Under the pieces are notes generated by a model. The model did no database searches, had not been told where the DNA came from, and saw nothing but the letters and a program-made list of their open reading frames with translations. This document shows positions 17,131-25,990 of a DNA stretch of 56,179 nucleotides, one piece after another. Both the position numbers and the translations under genes were made by a program. Numbering within the stretch: the first letter of the stretch is position 1; each line of letters opens with the position of its first letter. Source of the DNA: Candidatus Dependentiae bacterium (GTDB taxonomy: Bacteria > Babelota > Babeliae > Babelales > Vermiphilaceae); the NCBI GenBank assembly GCA_026389015.1, contig JAPLIR010000011.1, positions 1 through 56,179 on the forward strand, written 5' to 3'.

Positions 17131-17172
17131 AAAAAATCCCTATTATCTTTTAAAAGCAAAATTTTACCTCTA

Positions 17173-17811
17173 TCACATTATCGAACACCACGTGCATTCT
17201 GTATCCTCTTTTTTATTCTCCTGAACAAGTGGACGAACATTCCATGCATTTTGAATAGCACAGAGAATATCTGCACTCTTTTCGTCCAAATTCGCGCTCT
17301 GCAGAACATCTAAACAATGCTGTCGATTCACAAAATACTGCGGTTGCGTCATATCTATTCTTGCAAGATCAACTGTCGCCTTTGCCTCAATTAAAAGCTC
17401 TAGACAATAAGGACGATTTTTTGCAATAGCATACTTGACAAGAAAATCATTCTTTTGCGTAATATCAGCTTTACGAATCAATAAAGCACGCAGCCACTTC
17501 ACATCATCAAGCTCAACAGCACGCGCTAAATTTGCATGCATCTGTTGATGGTGCTCATACTCCAATGCGCGATACTGTGCTTGGCAATCATTGAGTTGAC
17601 CCTGTGAATTATGCGCGGCGGGTTGTTGGCCATGTAATGTATCACCATTATGATCTTTATCATAATGATCAGTAGACGATGATGCTTTTTCATCATCGTC
17701 TGCCAAAACCACTTCAAACGTTAAATAATCTTTTTTTTGTTCTATTGAATAAACGGATGGAGCACAAAAAAACCAGATTATCATAAAAAATAGTCCGCAC
17801 ATTTTCTTCAT
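17173..17811 (-). CDS. Secreted ankyrin-like protein ending in CaaX box CSIM
   Basis: A 212-residue protein with a signal peptide (MKKMCGLFFMIIWFFCAPSVYS) and a GGGGAAG site. A low-complexity acidic/His-rich stretch (~40-75) precedes an ankyrin-like region that parallels the neighbour: LARAVELDDVKWLRALLIRKADIT, VKYAIAKNRPYCLELLIEA, RQHCLDVL. It ends CTWCSIM: Cys-Ser-Ile-Met fits a farnesylation CaaX motif, with another Cys three residues upstream. The two genes are a tandem duplication in which both the repeat region and the C-terminal box are kept. Confidence 0.75.
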   Translation of the reverse strand: MKKMCGLFFMIIWFFCAPSVYSIEQKKDYLTFEVVLADDDEKASSSTDHYDKDHNGDTLHGQQPAAHNSQGQLNDCQAQYRALEYEHHQQMHANLARAVELDDVKWLRALLIRKADITQKNDFLVKYAIAKNRPYCLELLIEAKATVDLARIDMTQPQYFVNRQHCLDVLQSANLDEKSADILCAIQNAWNVRPLVQENKKEDTECTWCSIM

Positions 17812-17830
17812 AACTCTTCCCCATGAAATA

Positions 17831-18577
17831 TTAGGTAAAAAAATTTCTGAATATCGAATGACGCAATCGTAATTTTACAAGAGAAGCAAGCATACGAAAT
17901 CCAGAACTCATACGCAGCTTACTGCCTTCTTTATCATACCATTCAGTAGGAAATTCCCGAATCTTAAAGCCAAACTTTTTGCATAAATACAAAATTTCAA
18001 CATCAAAGGCCCATTTAGTCATCTCCATATGAGGAGTTACTGTTTCAATAGTGTGCCGTTTGAACAACTTAGCGCCGCATTGATAGTCATGATACGAAAG
18101 CCCAAAAAGAAGTTTAATGAGTGATTCGTAAATCAACCAGCTACCCCAACGTTTAATCTTAGGTCGCGGTGGATGAATTTTGGCACCCTTCATATAACGA
18201 CTAGCGATAATACCATCGTAAAATTCTATATGCCGAAAAAGATCAAAAAAAGCTTGGGGCGACGTTGCCATATCTGCATCAACAAACCCTATGAAATTAT
18301 TGGGGCGTCTCAACGCATCAAGAAAACCAGCACGAATCGCCAAACCTTTACCTGCTGCATTTTTAAGATCAACAATCACACAGTTGCCAAATTTCTCTTG
18401 GACTGATTGTACCACCTTAATGGTATTATCAACGCATCCATTCAACACCACAACAATTTCAAAATCAAGAAGTTGCTGTTGCTTGAGCGCATCAAAAAAA
18501 CTTATATATTCTTCTAATGTTTTTCCTATCCTACGCTCTTCATTATAAGCCGGCATAATAATACTTATTTTGGACAT
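17831..18577 (-). CDS. GT2 glycosyltransferase, dolichyl-phosphate glucose/mannose synthase type
   Basis: A 248-residue GT-A enzyme with MSKISIIMPAYNEERRIGKTL, VVVLNGCVDNT, GKGLAIRAGF, and GFVDADMATS (metal-binding DAD). The HDYQCGAKLF and WAFDVEILYLCKKFGF segments are typical of polyprenyl-phosphate glucosyl/mannosyl transferases. It probably moves a sugar from a nucleotide to a lipid phosphate on the cytosolic face of the membrane. There is no signal peptide, unlike the glycosyltransferases in the 37-56 kb region. No C-terminal membrane segment is present. Confidence 0.9.
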   Translation of the reverse strand: MSKISIIMPAYNEERRIGKTLEEYISFFDALKQQQLLDFEIVVVLNGCVDNTIKVVQSVQEKFGNCVIVDLKNAAGKGLAIRAGFLDALRRPNNFIGFVDADMATSPQAFFDLFRHIEFYDGIIASRYMKGAKIHPPRPKIKRWGSWLIYESLIKLLFGLSYHDYQCGAKLFKRHTIETVTPHMEMTKWAFDVEILYLCKKFGFKIREFPTEWYDKEGSKLRMSSGFRMLASLVKLRLRHSIFRNFFT

Positions 18578-18684
18578 ATATTCTCTTAATTTTAAAAAAT
18601 TGTCGTTTTTTACTGCACATTCTTACTACACTTTAAGAAAATCACACCATCAACACAAATAACACGATAAAAACCGGAGTTATC

Positions 18685-19635
18685 ATGAATAGAATACCAT
18701 TATCTCTATTTTTTTTAATGGCAAATGCATCATCACTACTAAAAGCCCAAGAATTAACCCTTAACCCAACATCGCTCTCTCATTACCAAGCACTGCAACC
18801 ATTACTTAATCATTATCAACGTCCTATAACCTTTTTAGAACTGTGGCCAGAAACAGGGCAACTTTCCTGCCATGTCGCAAAAAATTATAATTCCGTATGC
18901 GTTATGATAGACGCCAAGTGCGCTCAAAATCTACTGTCAGCATGCCAAAAATGTAATAATGTCGTGCTGCTCAAACAAAATCTATCAATCAACGATATTC
19001 ACAGCCTGGGCGAATGTGAACATTTTGACGTCACCTTTGTCCCTGACATTGCCAATCGTTTTCCAACAACGTGGCAAAAAGTTATTAATGAGCTTATGAA
19101 ACTTGGCGATTATCTTATTATACAAGCGCCAGCACAAGGTGCTCCATTGTGCCAGGCCATTACCGATTATATACAAAAAAAACGAGGGGAACCACTCAGC
19201 GACGTCTGCACCAACGAGCAAGGAATACTGTACGTGCTCAACACACCCAAAAAACATATTATTAAACGCCGGTGGAACTATGAAAAAACATGGGAGCTTG
19301 GTGAGTACACCATCGAAAGCACGTTTGCCAAAAAAAAATTCATTAAACACAAGAAGAAACCTGCCGGTTATACAGTGACCCCATGGCACCCCGGCATTAA
19401 CCTCTACACCTTTAAACAATTAAATGGCGCTTACCCCACCAAAGATATGATTCGCAGAAAAATTCAACAATTTGCTACCATGAAGCACAATGATTTTCGC
19501 ATCTTCAACCTTATTATTCAAGGTGAAAAGCTCGTTCCCATTGATTGCGATGAAAACGAGCGGCATGCATCGATAAAAGAAATGTTGCCAATTCTTTTAC
19601 AGCAGTTCAGACACCTGTTGTTTATCGAATCTTAA
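18685..19635 (+). CDS. Secreted methyltransferase-like protein
   Basis: A 316-residue protein starting MNRIPLSLFFLMANASSLLKA, a signal peptide, after a GGAG site. Residues ~45-150 resemble a degenerate class I methyltransferase fold: ITFLELWPETGQLSCHVAKNY at motif I, an acidic MIDAKC strand, and MKLGDYLIIQAP. The typical G-x-G-x-G is not intact, so catalysis is uncertain. The C-terminal ~130 residues are basic (KKKFIKHKKK) and not recognised. Its end overlaps the convergent 19622-21094 gene by 14 nt. Confidence 0.65.
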   Translation: MNRIPLSLFFLMANASSLLKAQELTLNPTSLSHYQALQPLLNHYQRPITFLELWPETGQLSCHVAKNYNSVCVMIDAKCAQNLLSACQKCNNVVLLKQNLSINDIHSLGECEHFDVTFVPDIANRFPTTWQKVINELMKLGDYLIIQAPAQGAPLCQAITDYIQKKRGEPLSDVCTNEQGILYVLNTPKKHIIKRRWNYEKTWELGEYTIESTFAKKKFIKHKKKPAGYTVTPWHPGINLYTFKQLNGAYPTKDMIRRKIQQFATMKHNDFRIFNLIIQGEKLVPIDCDENERHASIKEMLPILLQQFRHLLFIES

Positions 19636-21094
19636 ACTTTTTTAGTGCCAGCATGCTCATACTCAACAAAATCAACCCATGGGTAAAACGATGGATTTGC
19701 GTTGAGCCATAGGTACGGTTTTTATAATGCACCGGCATATCAATAATTTTTAGATTCAATTTTGCTGCACCAAACAGTAAATCAAAATCACCAAAGGGAT
19801 CAAAATCTCCAAAAAAGTGGCGGTTTGCTACAATGTTTTTGTAATCGCGCGCCCACAAAACTTTGGTCCCACACAAGGTGTCTTTTACTTTTTGGTCCAA
19901 TAACCAGGAAAATAATTTTCCAAAAAAGAAGTTCGCCAGCAAATTTAAGAATCGCATTGCCTCAGATTCCATGCCATAAATCAATCGCGACCCATTAATG
20001 AATTCACCCTTGCCACTCACTAAAGCATCAACAAACTTTGGCAACTCTTCTGGTGGGGCCGTAAGATCGGCATCAAGAATCATGAGAATATCTCCCGTTG
20101 CATGTGCAAAACCTTTACGCACGGCATCGCCCTTACCTTTGCCATCTTGCACATACCAGCTCACATTTCTGTGGGGATACAATGCGCAGACACGTTTTAT
20201 TTCGTCGAGTGTGCCATCTTTGGAATTGCCTTCGACAAAAATAATTTCTGTCGATGCGCCCATTTCAGGGCAACGCAACACAGCTGCCTCAATATTCCCC
20301 TTTTCATTACGACACGGCACAATCACTGATACAGTAACCTTTTCAGCTTTCACGGTAACTGCCTCAGGCCGCGCAATAATCCATTCATTAAGGCACAAAT
20401 TACGCACTAGAGGCACATGCATTAATACGGCATTACATAGGGTAGAAATTAAAGGAATATAGGTTGGCATAAGCATATAACGACCTTTGGTCACGACCTC
20501 AAAACCCGCAATGTATAAAAAGTTTTGTAGATCATGAGGCGATACCCAATTTTTTAATACCGTCGGCCGGCGCAATCCTAATTTTTGTGTAATGTTTAAC
20601 ACTGGCTCCCACAAATAGGAGTAGGTATCCACAATAATGCGCGTACCCGGATGACACAGCCGCCGCAACGATTGTAACAGTTCCTGAATGTCGTCTGTCT
20701 CCATCGTTACTAATGAAAGCACCACATAATCAAACGGGTCGTGCTGCCCTACTGTATCAAGTGATCCTTGATAAAAAGCATAGTTTGCATAACGCTCACG
20801 CGCCGTGCCAATAGAAAGTTCATCAGCATCAACACCAACACCATACGATGGCTTAACCGCATCGAGCAAATAGCCATTTTTGCAATTGACATGCAACACG
20901 GAGACTCCTTGGGGAATCACAAAACGATAAAAATTTATTACTTGTTGGTGATAGTATTTATTTTTTTTAAGCCAATAATTAAAAGGCTTTGATTGTTCTA
21001 TAGTTTTTTTAACTGATGCCTCAGCGACTTGTGCATTGTGTGGCGCTTGCTGACCATGTACCATATTATTATGTGTGTCTTTTTGCACATTCAT
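19622..21094 (-). CDS. Fusion: methyltransferase domain + GT2 glycosyltransferase
   Basis: A 490-residue protein. Residues ~55-210 form a class I methyltransferase-like domain (VSVLHVNCKNGYLLDAV, GVDADELSI, DPFDYVVLSLV, GTRIIVDTYSYLW). Residues ~250-490 form a GT2 domain of the dolichyl-phosphate transferase type: VSVIVPCRNEKGNIEAAV, IIFVEGNSKDGT, GKGDAVRKGFAHA, ILDADLTAPPEEL (DAD), and DTLCGTKVLWARDY. The last segment is hydrophobic. It probably glycosylates a lipid carrier and methylates a related product; both are inferences. There is no signal peptide. A GGGAG site precedes the ATG. Confidence 0.85.
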   Translation of the reverse strand: MNVQKDTHNNMVHGQQAPHNAQVAEASVKKTIEQSKPFNYWLKKNKYYHQQVINFYRFVIPQGVSVLHVNCKNGYLLDAVKPSYGVGVDADELSIGTARERYANYAFYQGSLDTVGQHDPFDYVVLSLVTMETDDIQELLQSLRRLCHPGTRIIVDTYSYLWEPVLNITQKLGLRRPTVLKNWVSPHDLQNFLYIAGFEVVTKGRYMLMPTYIPLISTLCNAVLMHVPLVRNLCLNEWIIARPEAVTVKAEKVTVSVIVPCRNEKGNIEAAVLRCPEMGASTEIIFVEGNSKDGTLDEIKRVCALYPHRNVSWYVQDGKGKGDAVRKGFAHATGDILMILDADLTAPPEELPKFVDALVSGKGEFINGSRLIYGMESEAMRFLNLLANFFFGKLFSWLLDQKVKDTLCGTKVLWARDYKNIVANRHFFGDFDPFGDFDLLFGAAKLNLKIIDMPVHYKNRTYGSTQIHRFTHGLILLSMSMLALKKFKIR

Positions 21095-21156
21095 ATTACT
21101 ACTCCCTACAACTATGATGCCAGGACACCATAAAAAAACCTGCTATACTATAATGG

Positions 21157-21870
21157 TTGTGTAGCATACTCCAACCAAAAAAAACCGGCAAGCCAAAACG
21201 AGATACTGTGATTACCACTTTCAAATCGCATCTAGCGCTGACACATGTCAAAAAATATTTACCCGATAATCCTATCGTGGTGGAAGCTGGCGCTTTTGAA
21301 GGCAAAGAAACCTTACACATGAGCACACTGTGGCCAAAGGGTACAATGCACGCTTTTGAACCGGTGCCAGAAATTTTTGAAAAGCTTGCCGCCAACACGG
21401 TGCACATGCCCAACGTTATTCGTTATCCCTTAGCACTAAGTAATACAACCGGCACTGCCACGTTATATATTTCAGAAAAGCCAAATAAACCTGACATAGC
21501 ATCACAAGGCAATTCGCTTCTTAAACCAAAAGAGCGCTTGAAACTTTCTCCGCTTGTTTTTCCCACCACTCTTGAAGTGCCCACAATCACACTCGATGAT
21601 TGGCAAAAAAAATACAACATCAGTCACGTTGACCTCTTATGGCTTGATTTGCAAGGATGCGAACTCAATGTTCTCAAAAGTTGTCCGAATATCATGAATC
21701 ATGTAAAAGTTGTTTACACCGAAGTTGAATTTGTGGAAGCATATGAAGGACAATATCTTTATCCTGATGTTGTCGCTTGGCTTGGCCAGCAAGGCTTTAC
21801 GATGGTTGGAAGAAATTTTCCCGACAACCCAACGTGGTTCTTTGGCAATGCATTATTTGTGCGCAAATAA
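21157..21870 (+). CDS. FkbM-family methyltransferase
   Basis: About 220-237 residues. Motifs: VVEAGAFEGKETLHMS (motif I), MHAFEPVPEIFEKL, a YPLALSNTTGTATLYIS segment, PTITLDDWQ, and VDLLWLDLQGCELNVLKSC, the FkbM hallmark. Family members O-methylate sugars or small molecules with SAM. The start is uncertain: TTG 21157 gives the longest frame, and GTG 21208 is just before the conserved part. A TATAAT at 21148-21153 lies just upstream, leaving little room for a leader. There is no signal peptide, in contrast to the FkbM domain in the 47856-49613 protein. Confidence 0.82.
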   Translation: MCSILQPKKTGKPKRDTVITTFKSHLALTHVKKYLPDNPIVVEAGAFEGKETLHMSTLWPKGTMHAFEPVPEIFEKLAANTVHMPNVIRYPLALSNTTGTATLYISEKPNKPDIASQGNSLLKPKERLKLSPLVFPTTLEVPTITLDDWQKKYNISHVDLLWLDLQGCELNVLKSCPNIMNHVKVVYTEVEFVEAYEGQYLYPDVVAWLGQQGFTMVGRNFPDNPTWFFGNALFVRK

Positions 21871-21993
21871 CGAGCCTTATCTGTCAATTAATAAAAAATA
21901 TTAGTCAATCTCTAGATTTTTACTTCTGAATCTATTACCTTGAGATACACTAATAATCAAAATTACTATTTTTCACATAAGGAGCTCAAAACA

Positions 21994-22197
21994 ATGGCTT
22001 TTTCAGTTAAATCAAAAAAGAGTGGCAAAACGTATCACTTACATTCAAAAGAAGTAGAATTGACCGGTGGTCGCAAACAAAGAATTTATTACTTTGCAGG
22101 CGAAGCTGGCGAAAATTCACTTGATAAATTACCAGAAGGTTATGAAGTAATTGAAAACGAACGTACCGGTTTGCCAATGCTTCGCAAGAAGAGATAG
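21994..22197 (+). CDS. Small conserved basic protein, function unknown
   Basis: A 67-residue protein starting MAFSVKSKKSGKTYHLHSKE. The ATG at 21994 has an AAGGAG site about 10 nt upstream; an in-frame ATG at 21940 would add 18 residues without one. The pattern of short beta strands, GGRKQRIYYFAG, LPEGYEVIENERTGLPML and a basic Lys-Lys-Arg end is one I associate with short conserved proteins of unknown role in several poorly studied phyla. It may bind nucleic acid because of its charge, which is an inference. A terminator follows at 22251. Confidence 0.75.
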   Translation: MAFSVKSKKSGKTYHLHSKEVELTGGRKQRIYYFAGEAGENSLDKLPEGYEVIENERTGLPMLRKKR

Positions 22198-22250
22198 GCC
22201 TTATCGCCAACGATTGATTTTCTACTACGAATTTTCTTAGTATGAATGAA

Positions 22251-22288
22251 AGAAAGCTAAAAATTATTTTTTAGCTTTCTTTTTTTTT
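22251..22288 (+). terminator. Rho-independent terminator
   Basis: AGAAAGCTAAAAA pairs with TTTTTAGCTTTCT, followed by about nine T. It ends the transcript of the small basic protein gene. Confidence 0.85.
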
Positions 22289-22318
22289 GTACCAATGTAA
22301 TACGATAGGGAGAAATAT

Positions 22319-23143
22319 ATGGAAGATTATACTATTTCAATGTCTACCGTCGCCCAGGATTCTGCTACCGTCCTTTCTCAAAAAAGGCAACCGCTCGTCA
22401 CCGGCTTAATAATAACTACTACCATTATGACCGTTGCAACAGCTCTGGCAACGATACTGAACTGGCATTTGGTAAAACCAGCAATAAGCATTTTGTACAA
22501 TGCAGCGGCCTGTCAGTTACAATTTGAGTGCTTACTCACCAGTGTATTGCCACAAGTTATAACGTTACTCCATAATAGCTTGTATGAATCTAATGTCATG
22601 GTTACAAGTCTTATTACACTCGTACTGCTCGCTCATTACCTTTGGCTTGGATTAACCCGTTACATCACCGCCATATGTACGGACGGCACTGCGCCTATCA
22701 TCTATCTTTTTCCATCACCCTGGCGAGCAATAAAATCTCTTATTGCCACCGTTGTGTACCTCATTATGTTGTTGTTTGTTATTCCTGGTATCTATTGGGC
22801 AACACGCTTTACCTTCTTTAATAGCGCAATTGCTCACGATAATGCAGGCATGCTATCATCGTTCACCACAAGCTGGGCCATGACAAAAAATCAAAGCTGG
22901 CTCACCACGATTATGCATTGCATCCTCACCGTTGTTATAGTGGTTGCTCATGGCGTAACTCTTGGCCTTATCATCACCATGCCTATTATTATCGCCTTAA
23001 CTTCTTTAGTTCCCTACTCTATACTTATCATCATGATTAATCTTATTGGCAGTATTGTAATAGGCCTTCTCGTAAGGATACCATGCACAATGGTGGCACA
23101 TGCATGCGCCTATCGTCAGTTGACCTTGAAGAAATCTTTTTAA
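22319..23143 (+). CDS. Integral membrane protein, paralog A
   Basis: A 274-residue protein with about six hydrophobic segments. The conserved part is FVIPGIYWATRFTFFNSAIAHD...SSFTTSWAMTKNQ, which resembles YciC/DUF975-like membrane proteins where an IPGIY motif is followed by W-x-M-T. It ends HACAYRQLTLKKSF. The next gene and the gene at 32510-33307 share the IPG(F/I)Y-like core and the C-terminal C-x-YRQL. A GGGAG site precedes the ATG. Function unknown. Confidence 0.8.
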   Translation: MEDYTISMSTVAQDSATVLSQKRQPLVTGLIITTTIMTVATALATILNWHLVKPAISILYNAAACQLQFECLLTSVLPQVITLLHNSLYESNVMVTSLITLVLLAHYLWLGLTRYITAICTDGTAPIIYLFPSPWRAIKSLIATVVYLIMLLFVIPGIYWATRFTFFNSAIAHDNAGMLSSFTTSWAMTKNQSWLTTIMHCILTVVIVVAHGVTLGLIITMPIIIALTSLVPYSILIIMINLIGSIVIGLLVRIPCTMVAHACAYRQLTLKKSF

Positions 23144-23168
23144 CCAATTCTTAAATGAAAGAAACAAC

Positions 23169-23921
23169 ATGGAAATAAAACGCTTTTCGATATTCGCAAC
23201 GTTTAAACATGCTTTTAAAACTATGATCGATAATGTTGGCCTTGTTGCGGTCGGCATGCTGGCTTATGCAGGAATTATGCTCTTGCTTTTGGCAGTTCTT
23301 GGCCTCATTAACATGACGCTCGTAAAAGAAATCTTTCAACATCTACCCAATCTCAAAGGTTGCCTCTGGACCCGCTGCACATTAACAGAAGAACAACTCT
23401 CTCCTATCATGATGATCTTGAAAGGCCACTTATTTGCATCAATCAGCTCAGGAATTATGTTTAGTTTTTTTGCCTACTGGCTTCAGTTTGGCTATACGAA
23501 CTATTCATTACATGTGCACGATAACAATGCAGCACGCATAACAGATTTATTACCAGACATCACAAAATTATTAAAATTCATGGCTGCATCAATGTTATTC
23601 ATACTCATATTTCTTGGTGGCTTAATTTTATTAGTGATACCTGGTTTTTATTTTTTACTTCGCTTCATGTTCTTTCCGTATGTTATTTTAACGCACAACG
23701 CTGGCGTAGTAGAATCGTTAAAAAGTAGCTGGCATATGACAAGGGGCTATGGCTGGGAACTCTTAGGATATTTCATTCTTTTGATAATAATTAGCACAGT
23801 TCTTGGCTGGATCCCCTTCGGATTCTTACTCTACTGGCCATTTTCTAGCTTAGCTTCTGTGTGCGCCTATCGTCAACTTTCGTCTAACCATCTTGAACAA
23901 CTAGAACCTAAAGCTGAATAG
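23169..23921 (+). CDS. Integral membrane protein, paralog B
   Basis: A 250-residue protein, 25 nt after paralog A and surely co-transcribed. It has about six hydrophobic segments and the core VIPGFYFLLRFMFFPYVILTHN...SSWHMTRGYGWELLGY, closer to the usual YciC-like pattern than paralog A. It ends with VCAYRQLSSNHLEQ. Its N-terminal FATFKHAFKTM matches the third copy (LVKTFKHVFQII). A bidirectional terminator follows. Function unknown; possibly membrane stress or lipid homeostasis by analogy. Confidence 0.8.
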   Translation: MEIKRFSIFATFKHAFKTMIDNVGLVAVGMLAYAGIMLLLLAVLGLINMTLVKEIFQHLPNLKGCLWTRCTLTEEQLSPIMMILKGHLFASISSGIMFSFFAYWLQFGYTNYSLHVHDNNAARITDLLPDITKLLKFMAASMLFILIFLGGLILLVIPGFYFLLRFMFFPYVILTHNAGVVESLKSSWHMTRGYGWELLGYFILLIIISTVLGWIPFGFLLYWPFSSLASVCAYRQLSSNHLEQLEPKAE

Positions 23922-23942
23922 GCTCGTTCAATAATATAAAAC

Positions 23943-23988
23943 AAGGGACTGAACACAATTATTATTGCGTTCAGTCCCTTATTATTTT
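23943..23988. terminator. Bidirectional terminator
   Basis: AAGGGACTGAAC pairs with GTTCAGTCCCTT around a 14-nt loop. T-rich sequence lies to the right, and A-rich sequence to the left serves the minus strand. It separates the plus-strand membrane protein genes from the convergent ATPase gene. Confidence 0.85.
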
Positions 23989-24000
23989 TAAATTAGATTT

Positions 24001-25191
24001 TTAATCACCGCTATAGAGCTTATCAATTAAATTCCCAACGCCATCCCAACTGAGTATGCGACCATTTGTTCGTTTTTGGCTCATCTGGCCAGCATAGACA
24101 ACATAATTATTTTCAACAGCAGTCTGCGATAACTCATTCCATTTTTGCATCGGGCCAAAAAAGTTAGACGAAATCGTCTCGGATGACTTAATTTCCACGG
24201 GAATAAGTTGCGTGCCTTTATCAATAATACAATCAACCTCTAATCTATCGTTTTGATCACGCCAAAAATAAAGTGATGGCCACATACCGCGATTATAAAA
24301 TTGCTTGCTCAAGTCACTGACAATGAGATTCTCAAACAATGGTCCACGAAATGGTGACAACGACAACGTCTTGGTTGAAGTGATACCCAATAAATTACAA
24401 GCAACACCTGTATCGTAAAAAAATAGCTTTGGTGTTTTGACCATACGTTTGTTAAAATTATTAAAATGTGGCGGCAGTAAAAATAAGATATAACTAGCTT
24501 GCAAAACAGAAAGCCATTTAGTTGCTGTTGGCGCAGTGATACCGCATTGGCTCGCTACCTCAGAAAGATTGAGAAGCTGTCCAATTCTTCCTGCGCACAG
24601 CATTAAAAATTTTTGAAACGTAAGCAAGTCGCCAACATTAATCAATTGACGCACATCTCGTTCAACATACGTGTGAATATAGGAAGCATATAAATCATTG
24701 ATATCAAGAGCGGTAGTGTAAGCACGAGGATATGAACCTTGCACAATAAGTTCGAGCGCCCGTTTTTGTATGATCTTGTTACGACTAAGCTCGTGTATTG
24801 AAAATGGCAATAAGGTAAGAATGCCAACACGTCCAGCAAGTGATTGGGTTATGGCTTGGTTCATAAGAAAATTCTGCGAACCGGTGATGATAAAATAACT
24901 TGGCCTGGTTTTAAGATCTACTTCAAGCTGAATGTAAGATAAAATTTCGGGCACATACTGAAACTCATCCAAAATAATGCCATGTTCATTTTCATTCTCT
25001 GCCAAAAAACCTCGAGGATCTGAAGCGGCAAATTCACGGATTGCCGGATCCTCAAAAGAAAAATAGGCATGGTTTTTAAAGTATTCTTTAACCAGTGTAG
25101 TTTTCCCTGATTGCCGCGGACCTAAAATAGCCACCACCGGAAAATTAAGATATCGCTTAAGCGTTACCTCTATATCTCTTTTTAAAAACAT
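24001..25191 (-). CDS. AAA ATPase with DUF4143 domain
   Basis: About 396 residues. ILGPRQSGKTTLVKEYF is the Walker A, HGIILDEFQYVPEIL the Walker B, and FIITGSQNFLM is sensor-like. YVERDVRQLINVGD and the C-terminal RGPLFENLIVSDL...YFWRDQNDRLEVDCIID...PVEIKSS segment match DUF4143, which resembles a PD-(D/E)XK nuclease fold (E-x-D...E-x-K). The family is common and its role is mostly unknown. I prefer the ATG at 25191, with an AAGGG site 9 nt upstream, over the ATG at 25200, which touches that site. Confidence 0.93.
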   Translation of the reverse strand: MFLKRDIEVTLKRYLNFPVVAILGPRQSGKTTLVKEYFKNHAYFSFEDPAIREFAASDPRGFLAENENEHGIILDEFQYVPEILSYIQLEVDLKTRPSYFIITGSQNFLMNQAITQSLAGRVGILTLLPFSIHELSRNKIIQKRALELIVQGSYPRAYTTALDINDLYASYIHTYVERDVRQLINVGDLLTFQKFLMLCAGRIGQLLNLSEVASQCGITAPTATKWLSVLQASYILFLLPPHFNNFNKRMVKTPKLFFYDTGVACNLLGITSTKTLSLSPFRGPLFENLIVSDLSKQFYNRGMWPSLYFWRDQNDRLEVDCIIDKGTQLIPVEIKSSETISSNFFGPMQKWNELSQTAVENNYVVYAGQMSQKRTNGRILSWDGVGNLIDKLYSGD

Positions 25192-25315
25192 ATACTCCAT
25201 CCCTTATTTTATGTGCTAATTTAAAGTTCAATTTTAAAGTAACACAAGACTACAGGGAAAAGCAAGGGGGTTTTTTGAAAACCAGACTTATACCCATCCG
25301 GACCACATAAAACAG

Positions 25316-25825
25316 TTACAGAATCGTGCACCACCCACCACTACGACATTGGGCTACTCTTCTTGCGGTAGCCAAACTCATGCGTGGCACCACAAGATCT
25401 TCTTCTGGGCCTTGGGCTTTTTCTTCTCGCTCTTGGGCAGACTCTTGCTCACAAGCAGCCAAAAACTTTCCAAAAGCAGCCGTTGCCTGACTCGGTTCCA
25501 ATTCTCTTGCAAGATCCAAAACATTCTGGTTGAACTCGTTTTTTGCTCTAAGATTAACACGTTTTGTAGCGAGTAAAATTGCGGTAATTCTTGGACTATC
25601 GTTGATAAGAGCATACATCAAAGGAGTATAACCATGCGCTAGTTTACGATTAACATTTATCTTGCTTTGGACCAAACCGATCACTATTTCTTCATCATCG
25701 CAATTCATCTGCCGAAAATGATTAATATACGTAAGCGCATCAGAAAGATCCGGTTTTCCCATGGCAGACACATGGCCAATATGCATACAGAGTAATGTCA
25801 TAATCAAGGTGATATATTTTTTCAT
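25316..25825 (-). CDS. Secreted ankyrin-repeat protein ending in CaaX box CTIL
   Basis: A 169-residue protein with a signal peptide (MKKYITLIMTLLCMHIGHVSA). Residues ~50-110 hold ankyrin repeats: VNRKLAHGYTPLMYALINDSPRITAILLA, VNLRAKNEFNQNVLDLA. An acidic linker (EREEKAQGPEEDL) leads to a basic tail that ends CRSGGWCTIL. Cys-Thr-Ile-Leu fits a CaaX box; Leu favours geranylgeranyl transferase I. It is the third secreted ankyrin protein in the window with such a tail. The likely role is a host-membrane-anchored effector (inference). Confidence 0.8.
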   Translation of the reverse strand: MKKYITLIMTLLCMHIGHVSAMGKPDLSDALTYINHFRQMNCDDEEIVIGLVQSKINVNRKLAHGYTPLMYALINDSPRITAILLATKRVNLRAKNEFNQNVLDLARELEPSQATAAFGKFLAACEQESAQEREEKAQGPEEDLVVPRMSLATARRVAQCRSGGWCTIL

Positions 25826-25990
25826 TTTAATGCTCCTTACTAACTAACAATTTTTTGTTACCAGGCTAGTAGAGAAATAATAGATTTGTAAAGAGTCGAT
25901 GCAAAAATAGACAATACTTGCTAATTAATTCCCTAGCTCACTAAACTACTAAAAGTAGCCATCGTAATAATTTTAAAAAAAGGAAACGCC

